A stretch of DNA of 40,207 bases from Bacteroidota bacterium. GTDB lineage: Bacteria > Bacteroidota > Bacteroidia > Chitinophagales > Chitinophagaceae. Positions 17,180 through 25,469 of the stretch are shown one piece after another (position 1 is the first letter of the stretch; every line of letters begins with the position of its first letter). The notes under the pieces are model-generated. The model was not told the DNA's origin. It saw nothing but the letters and a program-made list of their open reading frames with translations, and did no database searches. A program made the position numbers and the translations under genes. The stretch is from assembly GCA_029558715.1 (NCBI GenBank), contig JAKQEA010000060.1, positions 1 to 40,207 of the forward strand, in the 5' to 3' direction.

Positions 17180-17764
17180 TTAAATCTGTGCTTCAAGATG
17201 ATGTACCATCATTACCCGGTATTTTTCAAGGGAAGGCAATGGTTGTGCTGTTAATTTAGCTGCATCATCCCAGCGGCGTACCTGAATATGTAAGGCCAAT
17301 AATGGATTTACTTCAAATGCTTCCGCTTCTGCAGCTGTCATAACCCCTCCCTGGAATTCCAGTGTTTTTTTACTGGCTGGCGAAAGTTGATCATAGTATT
17401 CCGGGTATCGGTAAGTAAGGTATCGTTTGGCCTGCACATGGTTTTCTACCAGGCTGGCAATAGTTTCAGAAAAACCTTTACTACGTAAAAAGTCAGCTCC
17501 CATTTTCTCATGATCCACAACACCATAACCGTCCATTTGTTTTGTGTCCGTTATATGCTCACACAAATGGCCTATATCATGAAAAAAAGCTCCCAGGATC
17601 ACTTCTTCATCATATCCTTCCTTTTCAGCAAGCTCTGCCGACTGGCACATATGTTCTAGTTGCGATACCGGCTCACCAATATAATTCTCACTTCCATATT
17701 GCCGGTAAAGTTCAATAACAAATTCAGCTGTTATTTCAGGGTTTCTCTTTGTTGTTTGCTTCAT
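17180..17764 (-). CDS. PhnZ-like HD-domain oxygenase (phosphonate-associated HDIG protein)
   Basis: Cytoplasmic HD-domain protein, 194 residues. Metal ligands of a mixed-valent diiron HD oxygenase are visible: His38, His62-Asp63, the additional His85 and His109, and Asp166 or Asp167. The motif YIGEPVSQLEH contains Tyr28 and Glu31, spaced as the Tyr24/Glu27 pair that closes on substrate in PhnZ. PhnZ and TmpB cleave the C-P bond of 1-hydroxyphosphonates with O2. The family is annotated as associated with phosphonate degradation operons (TIGR03276, from memory). No PhnY/TmpA-type Fe/2-oxoglutarate hydroxylase is present in the window to make the hydroxylated substrate. It lies 67 bases before the HAD gene. 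Confidence 0.85.
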   Translation of the reverse strand: MKQTTKRNPEITAEFVIELYRQYGSENYIGEPVSQLEHMCQSAELAEKEGYDEEVILGAFFHDIGHLCEHITDTKQMDGYGVVDHEKMGADFLRSKGFSETIASLVENHVQAKRYLTYRYPEYYDQLSPASKKTLEFQGGVMTAAEAEAFEVNPLLALHIQVRRWDDAAKLTAQPLPSLEKYRVMMVHHLEAQI

Positions 17765-17790
17765 TGTCGCATACGATATTTCTATATTTT

Positions 17791-18876
17791 TTACTTAGAG
17801 CCTAATACAAGCGCCTGCATAACTGGGTGTGTAGGTTTAAATTCTTTTCCGAGTATTAAAGCGATGGTAGCAGCTATCTGGCCCTGGAATGCCTGCATCT
17901 TTTCTTTACTTTCCCCTGTTGCTTTTACAGATGGACCAATGGCTGCCATCCACATTTCACTAGCTTCTGATATTTTACTCCCATGTTGTTTCCAATTTCC
18001 TTCAATTGCCAATCCTCTGCCATGATCCGTAGTAATGATAAGTGTGGTCTTATCCTTATAGCCAGGTGTAGATTGAATATATTCCCATATCATTCTTATC
18101 CAGGCATCTGCTTTTTGAGCCGCATCCAGGTAATAATCATATTTACCTGCATGGGCAAATTCATCTGTGTCACCCAGTCCAAAAAAAATGAGTTTGGGTT
18201 TATTGGCTTTCATGTATTCAAAAGCAATATTAAAAGTAGCCGCATCCAGTCTTTCACCTCCGTGAAAAAGATCAGGCATCTCATGCTGAAGTTTATTAAG
18301 CATTTTCTGTTTTTCCGTTAATTGGCCATTCAAATCTCTGAATCCGTCATTTACAAATAAACCTGAACGGGCTTCATTAAAAATGGAAGAAAATACATCC
18401 CATGAGCCGAACACGGCTATTCTGCCTTTGAATTCGGCCATTTTATTCAGATATTCAAATACATTTTCATTTGGATTAGGGATTTTCTTGTTCGAATTAA
18501 CTGCTGTGTCCGGGTATCCGGTAAAAATTTCATTATAACCCGGGTAAGAAAACCAGTAAGGATTGGCATTATTGAAATAATTACCATAATTCCTGTTACC
18601 GAGCAATACTCCCTTTTTGGAAATCTCAGTCCAGAAAAAAGGCATCAGCAACATTCTTCTTTCTGCCACATCAGGCAGCCAGAATTTTTTTTGTATGTAT
18701 TTATAACTATAGTCAGCTGTTGTATCAAAGCTTAGCAAACTGTCTGCTCCCTGAAAAACTTCCTGCCATCTCAAACCATCCATTGTTACCACAACAATAT
18801 TCTCTGATTTTTTACCCTGCGTAAATGCAGAAAGTACTGAACAACTCACTAATAATAACGATAAAACTCTTTTCAT
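17791..18876 (-). CDS. Secreted alkaline-phosphatase-superfamily hydrolase (copy 2)
   Basis: A 361-residue paralogue of the enzyme at 12831-13925, with a clear signal peptide (2-19, cleavage near AFTQ). The same AlkP-fold residues are kept: Asp33 (DGLRWQ), Ser110 in SYPGYNE as the probable nucleophile, Asp238 and His242 (DTDEFAH), Asp284 and His285 (TDHGRG) and His298. Periplasmic phosphomonoesterase, phosphodiesterase or phosphonoacetate-hydrolase activity is possible. It lies 11 bases after the MBL gene and 26 bases before the HD gene, so it sits inside the operon, unlike copy 1. Confidence 0.85.
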   Translation of the reverse strand: MKRVLSLLLVSCSVLSAFTQGKKSENIVVVTMDGLRWQEVFQGADSLLSFDTTADYSYKYIQKKFWLPDVAERRMLLMPFFWTEISKKGVLLGNRNYGNYFNNANPYWFSYPGYNEIFTGYPDTAVNSNKKIPNPNENVFEYLNKMAEFKGRIAVFGSWDVFSSIFNEARSGLFVNDGFRDLNGQLTEKQKMLNKLQHEMPDLFHGGERLDAATFNIAFEYMKANKPKLIFFGLGDTDEFAHAGKYDYYLDAAQKADAWIRMIWEYIQSTPGYKDKTTLIITTDHGRGLAIEGNWKQHGSKISEASEMWMAAIGPSVKATGESKEKMQAFQGQIAATIALILGKEFKPTHPVMQALVLGSK

Positions 18877-18887
18877 AATTTTTTTTA

Positions 18888-20192
18888 TTATTTGTTTGCA
18901 ACAGAAATATATGGTCCAAAAGTTTTTTTGATCATGATACCGGGTCGTGAATCATCCAGAACTATTATATAATAAGATGCACCGCCGGGTAATACCCTGA
19001 CAAGGATATGTCCCTGCTGGCTTTTGTACGAACGATCGATCAGCGGACCAATAACTAGTTTATTGGCTTCAAGCATATTCGTAGCAAAGAGATCTCTTTG
19101 CCCGCTGACAATATGCTGATTCATAATTCTTAAAAGTACTTCGTGCCCGGGATGGTCGGCTGACCATGTCTGGCCGATCCATACCGCGGGTCTTAAAGTT
19201 TTTATCATAAACTCATTCACGGCATCACGGTTGCCATGATGATCCATAGTAGCTACATCCACTTTTCCAACTGCCCTCGCAATTGGTGTCCCGACATCCC
19301 TGAGGGGATTATCTCCTGTAAATATATTTCCAGGATTATCACCTCCGGTGTAATAAGTAAAGGACCCGTAGTTGATTGTAAGCGCAAGGCTCAGGCTATT
19401 TTCATCAGGCCATGTTTTACGATCATCCATATCTGGTTCAGGAAAATGAGATATAACAGATGAATCTTTCCCGGTCCATATCCATTGGTTGGCTTTAACA
19501 TTTCTAACAAAAAATCCGGGAAAAGAAACAGTATCGTTCAATAGTATAATTTGTCTCTTACTTCCGGCTGCCAGTGATACGACCCGCATTCCTTTTTGTC
19601 GCTTCTCATTAATAAAAGCAAAATAGTTTCTCATTGTATTTCCAAACTCAATCTCTCCCCCTCCATAGTTATTTGCAAATTTTTTTATATCATACGGATA
19701 ATTATACAAAGGAAATCCACGGTCAATCAATTTTCCTATGGCTAAAACATCTCCGATGCCAGTTATACCTGTTCGCAGAAAATTACCGGAAGTGGAAACC
19801 GGTGCATCGGGATACCAGGCACCAAAATGATCATCATGAAAATGAGTGATCAGTGCATAGTCAATACTATTCTTGTTGTTTTCCGGCGAAACCTGTTTTA
19901 TGTAGCTTACAATCCATTCGTAGGGCTTCCTTGAAGAATCCGGAGTAATAGTAGCATTTCTTTTTGTAAAAGTCCTGTCGTCAAGAGGAGATAGTTCTCC
20001 GGCATCTATCAGCAATGTGGTACCATCCGGAAAGATGCAATAGGCAGTATTACCTCTTCCGGTATTAATATGATGTATATCAAGAAAGCCTTTCTCCCAG
20101 GGTTTCAATATCTTCTCTGTATCTGTTGATTGAGAAAAAAATTGTATTGAATACAAAAGGAGGGTATATAATAAAAAGCTGCCTTTGCTCAT
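18888..20192 (-). CDS. Secreted metallo-beta-lactamase-fold hydrolase
   Basis: Zinc-dependent hydrolase of 434 residues with a signal peptide (about 5-22). The fold is shown by TTLLIDAGE (58-66) and by THFHDDH, giving ligands His117, His119, Asp121 and His122. A later Asp (TGGDNPG) and His (MDHHGNRDAVN) complete the site. The opening strand layout resembles the ComEC-type MBL group. The reaction cannot be read. As the third gene after susC and susD, a role in cutting a phosphodiester or similar bond of the imported compound is plausible (inference). Confidence 0.8.
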   Translation of the reverse strand: MSKGSFLLYTLLLYSIQFFSQSTDTEKILKPWEKGFLDIHHINTGRGNTAYCIFPDGTTLLIDAGELSPLDDRTFTKRNATITPDSSRKPYEWIVSYIKQVSPENNKNSIDYALITHFHDDHFGAWYPDAPVSTSGNFLRTGITGIGDVLAIGKLIDRGFPLYNYPYDIKKFANNYGGGEIEFGNTMRNYFAFINEKRQKGMRVVSLAAGSKRQIILLNDTVSFPGFFVRNVKANQWIWTGKDSSVISHFPEPDMDDRKTWPDENSLSLALTINYGSFTYYTGGDNPGNIFTGDNPLRDVGTPIARAVGKVDVATMDHHGNRDAVNEFMIKTLRPAVWIGQTWSADHPGHEVLLRIMNQHIVSGQRDLFATNMLEANKLVIGPLIDRSYKSQQGHILVRVLPGGASYYIIVLDDSRPGIMIKKTFGPYISVANK

Positions 20193-20218
20193 TAGTGGTA
20201 AGTTTTTTTAAAAAGGGC

Positions 20219-20226
20219 GAAACCTA
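20219..20226 (-). promoter_or_regulatory. Possible -7 box upstream of the MBL gene
   Basis: Minus-strand TAGGTTTC is one mismatch from TAnnTTTG, 26 bases before the MBL start codon. The surrounding 117-base gap after susD also holds a weak stem (GGCG pairing with CGCC, 16-base loop) followed by a run of T, which could act as an attenuator. Both signals are weak. Confidence 0.25.
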
Positions 20227-20309
20227 GAAAAGTCCCGCCTTTGTTTACGCTTACTGATGCTCTGCTTGCATGAGAAAACTGCTGCTATTTGCTATTTTAT
20301 ACTGCCGTC

Positions 20310-21833
20310 TTATTGGGCAATCCAAGGCCTTGTATTCAGGTCGTCTACACCCTGCCGCTGTACTGCCGCTTCCCTGTTAGCCCCGTTTAATGATTGCTCT
20401 GACAAAGGATAAATATATCTAACAGGTACTTTGTTATTGTTTAGATTAGCTGGTCCCGGAACAATTACAGGCATTCCTGTTCTTCTCCAGTCAAACCAGG
20501 CTTCAAGCCCGTTAAAGTATAAAGCGATCCATTTTTGCAAAGCGATCTTAGCCAATCTTTCTTCGTTAGTGCCGGCATATTCAACATCTGCCTGGGTAAG
20601 ATAACCTGCAGGCATTGATATATTGAGGTTATATGCAGCCGGCACTACTGATTGCCAGTAGGCAAAGTTTGCATTAATACCATTGGTGTAATATACAGCT
20701 GCATCACCACTGCTGATCATTCCTTTCTGGCGGGCTTCTGCCAAAATGAATTGTAACTCAGCATAGGTCATCAGCAATGCCCTTGGCGCATCAGCCGCAG
20801 GAGGTGCCTGGCCAGCATCATTACAAACAAGACAGGCAAACGTATAACCTACTCTTGATACACCCTGCACACCACCATTAAATGCCAGTGCATCCACATC
20901 GCTAAGACCATTGGGCACCCCTTGTATTACGGGTGTACCTGCGGCAACAGATGCCTGGGTAGGTCTTCCGAAAACTTTTAACCTTGGATCACCTAACGCA
21001 GACAAACGATCAGTCAGTGTTTTACTAACCCTGAACTCATCAAAAGAACCTACCCTGCTTCCATATAATGGCCATTGGTTTGGAGCTGCTGATAAATACT
21101 TTAACTCTGCATTATCTCCATTACCGGTGAAAACAGGATTGCTGACAGGATCAGCTATAATGGCCTGCATCTCGGTATTCACATTTTTCTTTTTGGACAG
21201 GCGCATCAGGTAACGGAGACGAAGTGAATTAGCCAGCTTCCTCCATTTTACAAGTGAAGCAGCTCCGCCACCATAGATAATATCGCCGCTGAAAGTTCCA
21301 TTTGCAGTAGCCAGTACTTCATTAGCTTTTTTCAGATCAGCAAGTATCCCGGTATAAATATCTTCCTGCTTATCATACACAGGCTGATAGATTCCATCGG
21401 TCTTGGCTTTTCCCGCTTCAGAATAAGGCACATCACCATACGCATCTGTAACGAGGGAGAACATCCATGATTTGAGAATCAGCGCTACACCATAATAAGG
21501 ATTCGCCTGGTTACCATCAACAGCGGTAAAAATATTTTGCAGGTTGCGGTAATTACCATACACATTGCTCCACAGGCCATTTTGTTCATTCCAGCCATAC
21601 CTGTCTTCATTTACAAACTGTATTTTGGCATGATGCTGAACAACGATATTACCAATACCCCATGCTTCACTTACTTGCCTGTCCAGCGTACTTTTCAATA
21701 TACCACTTAAAAGCAAATCAGGTGTTACACTGGTAGGATTATTCAGGTTTGTATTAGTATCTGCAAAATCCTTTGTACATCCGGCAATAAGCACAAAAGC
21801 AAATACCGGTACTATTATTTTTGACAGTTTCAT
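20310..21833 (-). CDS. SusD/RagB-family outer-membrane lipoprotein
   Basis: Surface lipoprotein of 507 residues that forms the lid on the SusC channel and binds the substrate. A lipobox ends at Cys19 (LIAGC). The helical body has TPR-like segments and typical SusD stretches such as SWMFSLVTDAYGDVPYSEA and EARQKGMISSGD. It looks closest to the SusD-like_2 group. It follows susC by 24 bases. Because the downstream genes encode phosphonate and phosphatase enzymes rather than glycoside hydrolases, the ligand is probably an organophosphorus compound (inference). Confidence 0.9.
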   Translation of the reverse strand: MKLSKIIVPVFAFVLIAGCTKDFADTNTNLNNPTSVTPDLLLSGILKSTLDRQVSEAWGIGNIVVQHHAKIQFVNEDRYGWNEQNGLWSNVYGNYRNLQNIFTAVDGNQANPYYGVALILKSWMFSLVTDAYGDVPYSEAGKAKTDGIYQPVYDKQEDIYTGILADLKKANEVLATANGTFSGDIIYGGGAASLVKWRKLANSLRLRYLMRLSKKKNVNTEMQAIIADPVSNPVFTGNGDNAELKYLSAAPNQWPLYGSRVGSFDEFRVSKTLTDRLSALGDPRLKVFGRPTQASVAAGTPVIQGVPNGLSDVDALAFNGGVQGVSRVGYTFACLVCNDAGQAPPAADAPRALLMTYAELQFILAEARQKGMISSGDAAVYYTNGINANFAYWQSVVPAAYNLNISMPAGYLTQADVEYAGTNEERLAKIALQKWIALYFNGLEAWFDWRRTGMPVIVPGPANLNNNKVPVRYIYPLSEQSLNGANREAAVQRQGVDDLNTRPWIAQ

Positions 21834-21857
21834 TGATTGTGTTTTTTAAATGAAAGA

Positions 21858-24800
21858 TTAGAGTTTGAAACTGAGATTTACACCATAACTGCGGGTAGAA
21901 GGTAAACTCATGTATTCAATACCGGGCAGCGCTGTACCACCGGTGTAAGACATTGTTTCAGGATCTATATGAGGCACCTTATCCCAAAGGAACAGGTTAC
22001 GACCCACCAGGCTGATAGTAACTCCTCTTACCGGCAGCTTACCAAACAGTTTATCAGGTATGGTATATCCAATCTGCAGTTCCCGGAGTTTGATGAATGA
22101 AGCATCATACATGACTCCTTCAGCAATACTCCGGCCACCAGTCCATGCTGTATGCCATTCACGAGCGGTTACTTTTTTATTATTAGGACTGAAACTTCCA
22201 TCAGTATTTTGAACAACACCCTGCCCTATCACTCCATTTCCTTCCAGTGAAAGATCATATCCGTTGGCACGGCCTTCCAGTGTTTCAGTGATAATGCCAC
22301 CTTCACGACCCACTGTTTGAGTTTCAGAATATAATTCACCACCCTGGCGGATATCAAAAAGAAAACTCAGTCGGATTCCTTTATAATTTACACTGTTGCC
22401 AATTCCCATCAACCAGTCAGGATTATAATTTCCAAGTTTTATGCGTTCAGTAGTTCTGATTGGGCGGCCGTTTGAGCCAAATACCATCTGTCCGTTATAC
22501 TTACCGGAAGCATCATAGTACTTACCGGATGGATCATTACTCTGTACTCTTGCAAAACCAATTCCATATAAATCTCCCATTCTTTCACCTACTCTTGCTT
22601 CCACACTTACCCGGCGGCTGGCCATTACATAATTCATTAACCCATCACTCAGTTCAAGCACTTCACTTCTGTTGGCAGAGAAATTTACAAATGCATCCCA
22701 GACAAAACTTCTTTTCTTAACCGGTGAACCAGTGAGCATAACCTCAATACCATTATTTTTTATTAAACCGGCATTGATCTTACGGGTATCGTACCCGCTG
22801 GTACCAGACAATGGGATGTTTAGTATCTGGTTTTTAGTACGGCTCTGGTAATATGTTATATCAATACCAAGACGACTATTGAATAACCTTACATCAGCCC
22901 CAAACTCATAGGCAGAACTGATTTCAGGTTTCAGGTTTAGATTAGCAAGACTGTTTGTTTCCCCATAGATTTGATAAGCTCCAAATGGTTCACTCCGGTT
23001 ATAGGTTTGGGTAAAGGCAAACGGATCGGTATCATTACCCACTTGTGCAAGGCTGGCTCTAAGTTTAAAGAAGCTGATTGCTTTTGGCATTTTTATAATA
23101 TCACTCATAATAGCACTGAGCGCAACAGAAGAATAGAAATAAGAATTTTCCTCACTTCCAAAAGCCTTCAGGTTTTCAGGAAGTGTAAGGGCACTACTCC
23201 AGTCATTTCTGCCTGTAAAATCCAGGAATAATTTATTCTTATAAGATACTCCTGCTGTACCATACAAGCTGTTAATTCTTTTCGCCACATTGCTTTGTTC
23301 CACTACTAATGCGATACGGGAATTGTTCAGGCTGTAAATACCAGGTATATTCAGTTGGCCTGCTACATCTTCTTTAAAACGGGAAGTTTGACGCATCTGG
23401 TTGCCACCAAACGTTGCGCTGACAGCAAAGTCATCATTAATATTCTTATTTCCTGAAAAAAGAAAATCAGTATTTCGTTCTTCATTCACAATAGCTGTCT
23501 CTCTGTATTGACCAAAGGGAAAACGCTGTGTACTGAATCCACGGCGATACTCACGGCGTTCATTACTCCAGTCAGTAGCAGTTCGAACCTGTAAATTCAG
23601 CCACTTGGTGAATTCATACCGGAGAATAATATTGCCAATGATGCGGTCATAATATTGGCCGTTGGTATTTTCTAATACGGTTAGGTACGGATTATCATGA
23701 TAATTATAATTCCAGCTGTATTGTTTTTGATTCTCAAGCCCCGGCTGCCATAATCTTTTCATATCACTTACCTTAACGGAGGCTGGTAACCAACAGTTGA
23801 AAAGATACATGATACTTTCTGTTCCGTAGCTTATTGAAGGACGATTGTCACTTTCACTCTTTATATATGATACAAATGCCTTTGCTGATAACCGGCTGGT
23901 CAGGTTATATCCGCCGGAAACAGAAATGGTATTTCTCGTAAGATCAGTATTGGGTACAATACCTTTCTGATCTATATTAGTGTAACTGAGACGAAAATCC
24001 CCATCCTTGTTACCTCCTACCAGTGCTACATTGTTGGTGAATGTATTGCCGGTCTGCAAAAAATTCTTCAGATTGTCTTTATCGGCCACCCACGGAGTAG
24101 AAGTAATTATACTGCCCGCTGGAGCATTCATATCGCCACCTGTAAAAGGTATTACCTGCCCGTTCAATGTTCTCGGTGAATTATATTGCGGATAACTCTG
24201 ACCGTTAAATGCAGGTCCCCAGCCTTCATCTGTTCCGTCAGCTAATCCGCTTCCTGCGCCATTTACAAAAGCAAAAGCTCCACCGCTACCATTGCCCTGG
24301 CCATAAACAGTTTGATACTCGGGTAATTTTAAGGCGGTTTCAAAAGTGAGATTACTGTTCACTTCCACACCGATACCTTTTTGTTTTTTTCCACTCTTTG
24401 TTTTTATCAGGATCACACCGTTAGCAGCTCTTGATCCGTATAATGCGGAGGCTGCCGGTCCTTTCAGCACACTCATGCTTTCAATATCATCAGGATTGAT
24501 AAAGCTGGCGCCATTACCAAAATCTACTTCCAGGTTTCCACGGCCGGATGCACCAGTAATAGAATTACTTACCGGTACACCATCGATTACATATAAAGGT
24601 TGATTCTTATTCAGATCAACTGATCTTTCGCCCCGTATGGAAACCCGGGCAGAACCCCCCACCCCGGAAGGGCTGCCAACTACTGTAACACCGGCTACTT
24701 TTCCGGCCAACTGGTTCACCACATTTGTTTCCCTTGCAATGGTTAGATCATCACCTTTAATTTCCTGGATGGCATATCCTAATCTTTTTTTCTCTTTCCT

Positions 24801-25145
24801 GATACCAAGGGCAGTAACCACCACTTCACTCAGATCACGGGACTCAGGTTGCAGCGTTATGGAGGAAGCTCCGGAAGCTTTAACCTCCGCACTGGTAAAT
24901 CCGATATTGCTTATCAATAATATATCATCCTCATTTGCTTCAATGTTAAAAAATCCTTCCGGATCTGTTGTGGTGATTTTACCACTACTCTTTACAATGA
25001 TAGTAGCACCGGCAAGGGGTTGCATATTTTCACCGGATAATATTTTTCCTTTTACGGCCCGCTGCGCCATTGCAAACAATGACACCGTAAAAAGGAGAAT
25101 CAAAAAAAGGGTTTTTTTAATTGCGGAATTAACGAATGCTGCCAT
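21858..25145 (-). CDS. SusC/RagA-family TonB-dependent outer-membrane transporter
   Basis: Energised outer-membrane importer of 1095 residues. A signal peptide (to about Ala27, AMA-Q) is followed by a carboxypeptidase-regulatory-like domain (30-100), a TonB-box-like segment DLSEVVVTAL (104-113), the plug and a 22-strand-type barrel ending in an aromatic-poor but typical YGVNLSFKL. It is the first gene of the nine-gene minus-strand run, and a SusD partner follows directly. No ECF sigma/anti-sigma pair lies beside it. Instead the upstream region has two 11-bp-spaced half-sites and a -7 box, which suggests control by the PhoB-like regulator. Confidence 0.95.
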   Translation of the reverse strand: MAAFVNSAIKKTLFLILLFTVSLFAMAQRAVKGKILSGENMQPLAGATIIVKSSGKITTTDPEGFFNIEANEDDILLISNIGFTSAEVKASGASSITLQPESRDLSEVVVTALGIRKEKKRLGYAIQEIKGDDLTIARETNVVNQLAGKVAGVTVVGSPSGVGGSARVSIRGERSVDLNKNQPLYVIDGVPVSNSITGASGRGNLEVDFGNGASFINPDDIESMSVLKGPAASALYGSRAANGVILIKTKSGKKQKGIGVEVNSNLTFETALKLPEYQTVYGQGNGSGGAFAFVNGAGSGLADGTDEGWGPAFNGQSYPQYNSPRTLNGQVIPFTGGDMNAPAGSIITSTPWVADKDNLKNFLQTGNTFTNNVALVGGNKDGDFRLSYTNIDQKGIVPNTDLTRNTISVSGGYNLTSRLSAKAFVSYIKSESDNRPSISYGTESIMYLFNCWLPASVKVSDMKRLWQPGLENQKQYSWNYNYHDNPYLTVLENTNGQYYDRIIGNIILRYEFTKWLNLQVRTATDWSNERREYRRGFSTQRFPFGQYRETAIVNEERNTDFLFSGNKNINDDFAVSATFGGNQMRQTSRFKEDVAGQLNIPGIYSLNNSRIALVVEQSNVAKRINSLYGTAGVSYKNKLFLDFTGRNDWSSALTLPENLKAFGSEENSYFYSSVALSAIMSDIIKMPKAISFFKLRASLAQVGNDTDPFAFTQTYNRSEPFGAYQIYGETNSLANLNLKPEISSAYEFGADVRLFNSRLGIDITYYQSRTKNQILNIPLSGTSGYDTRKINAGLIKNNGIEVMLTGSPVKKRSFVWDAFVNFSANRSEVLELSDGLMNYVMASRRVSVEARVGERMGDLYGIGFARVQSNDPSGKYYDASGKYNGQMVFGSNGRPIRTTERIKLGNYNPDWLMGIGNSVNYKGIRLSFLFDIRQGGELYSETQTVGREGGIITETLEGRANGYDLSLEGNGVIGQGVVQNTDGSFSPNNKKVTAREWHTAWTGGRSIAEGVMYDASFIKLRELQIGYTIPDKLFGKLPVRGVTISLVGRNLFLWDKVPHIDPETMSYTGGTALPGIEYMSLPSTRSYGVNLSFKL

Positions 25146-25183
25146 AAGAAGTTATTTTGTTACGATTTCAAAAGATGAGACAG

Positions 25184-25217
25184 CAAATGTCTGATGCCAA
25201 TGTGACGGCAACTTTAA
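25184..25217 (-). promoter_or_regulatory. Possible Pho-box promoter of susC
   Basis: Minus-strand half-sites TTAAAGT (25211-25217) and GTCACAT (25200-25206) are 11 bp apart. Exactly 8 bases later comes GACATTTG (25184-25191), one mismatch from TAnnTTTG, 38 bases before the start codon. The half-sites are poorer than at the TonB receptor, but the geometry is identical. Confidence 0.4.
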
Positions 25218-25303
25218 GCAGGTATGAATGAACTATTATTGAAAAATAAATAAATCAATATCATTAATGTCCATAACATTTCAGTAATATTATAAGCGTA
25301 GGC

Positions 25304-25335
25304 AATCCTGTTTACAGGCATATATTAACAGGATT
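25304..25335. repeat. 9-bp perfect inverted repeat in the divergent region
   Basis: AATCCTGTT (25304-25312) and AACAGGATT (25327-25335) pair perfectly around a 14-base centre. A smaller palindrome, CCTGTTTACAGG (25307-25318), overlaps the left arm. No T run follows on either strand, so an operator or cruciform is more likely than a terminator. Confidence 0.45.
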
Positions 25336-25469
25336 CATACAATCCTTCTGCAGTATCAGCATTCTTTCTGACGGGTAATAATTTCATCACATACTGATTA
25401 CAATTTCTTAAATCATTCTTCGCATTCAGGTAATAACTCTTTACGTATTTTATAAAACCTCTGTACACA

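Larger units (their letters stand above)
25146..25469. other. 324-base divergent intergenic region between susC and the LpxH-like gene
   Basis: No gene is seen here. The side next to susC holds a possible Pho-box promoter (25184-25217). The middle holds ATAACAT and GTAATAT at 11-bp spacing on the plus strand (25273-25290), without a -7 box at the expected distance. A 9-bp inverted repeat lies at 25304-25335. The remainder is AT-rich. Confidence 0.6.

Noticed and set aside
24637-25194. 185-codon open frame on the plus strand
   Set aside because: It mirrors the N-terminal coding region of the SusC gene, which has clear domains; low-information sequence with no promoter.
25273-25290. ATAACAT and GTAATAT on the plus strand as a Pho box for the LpxH-like gene
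   Set aside because: Spacing of the pair is right, but there is no -7 box at the required distance and the gene starts 180 bases away; kept only as a remark.
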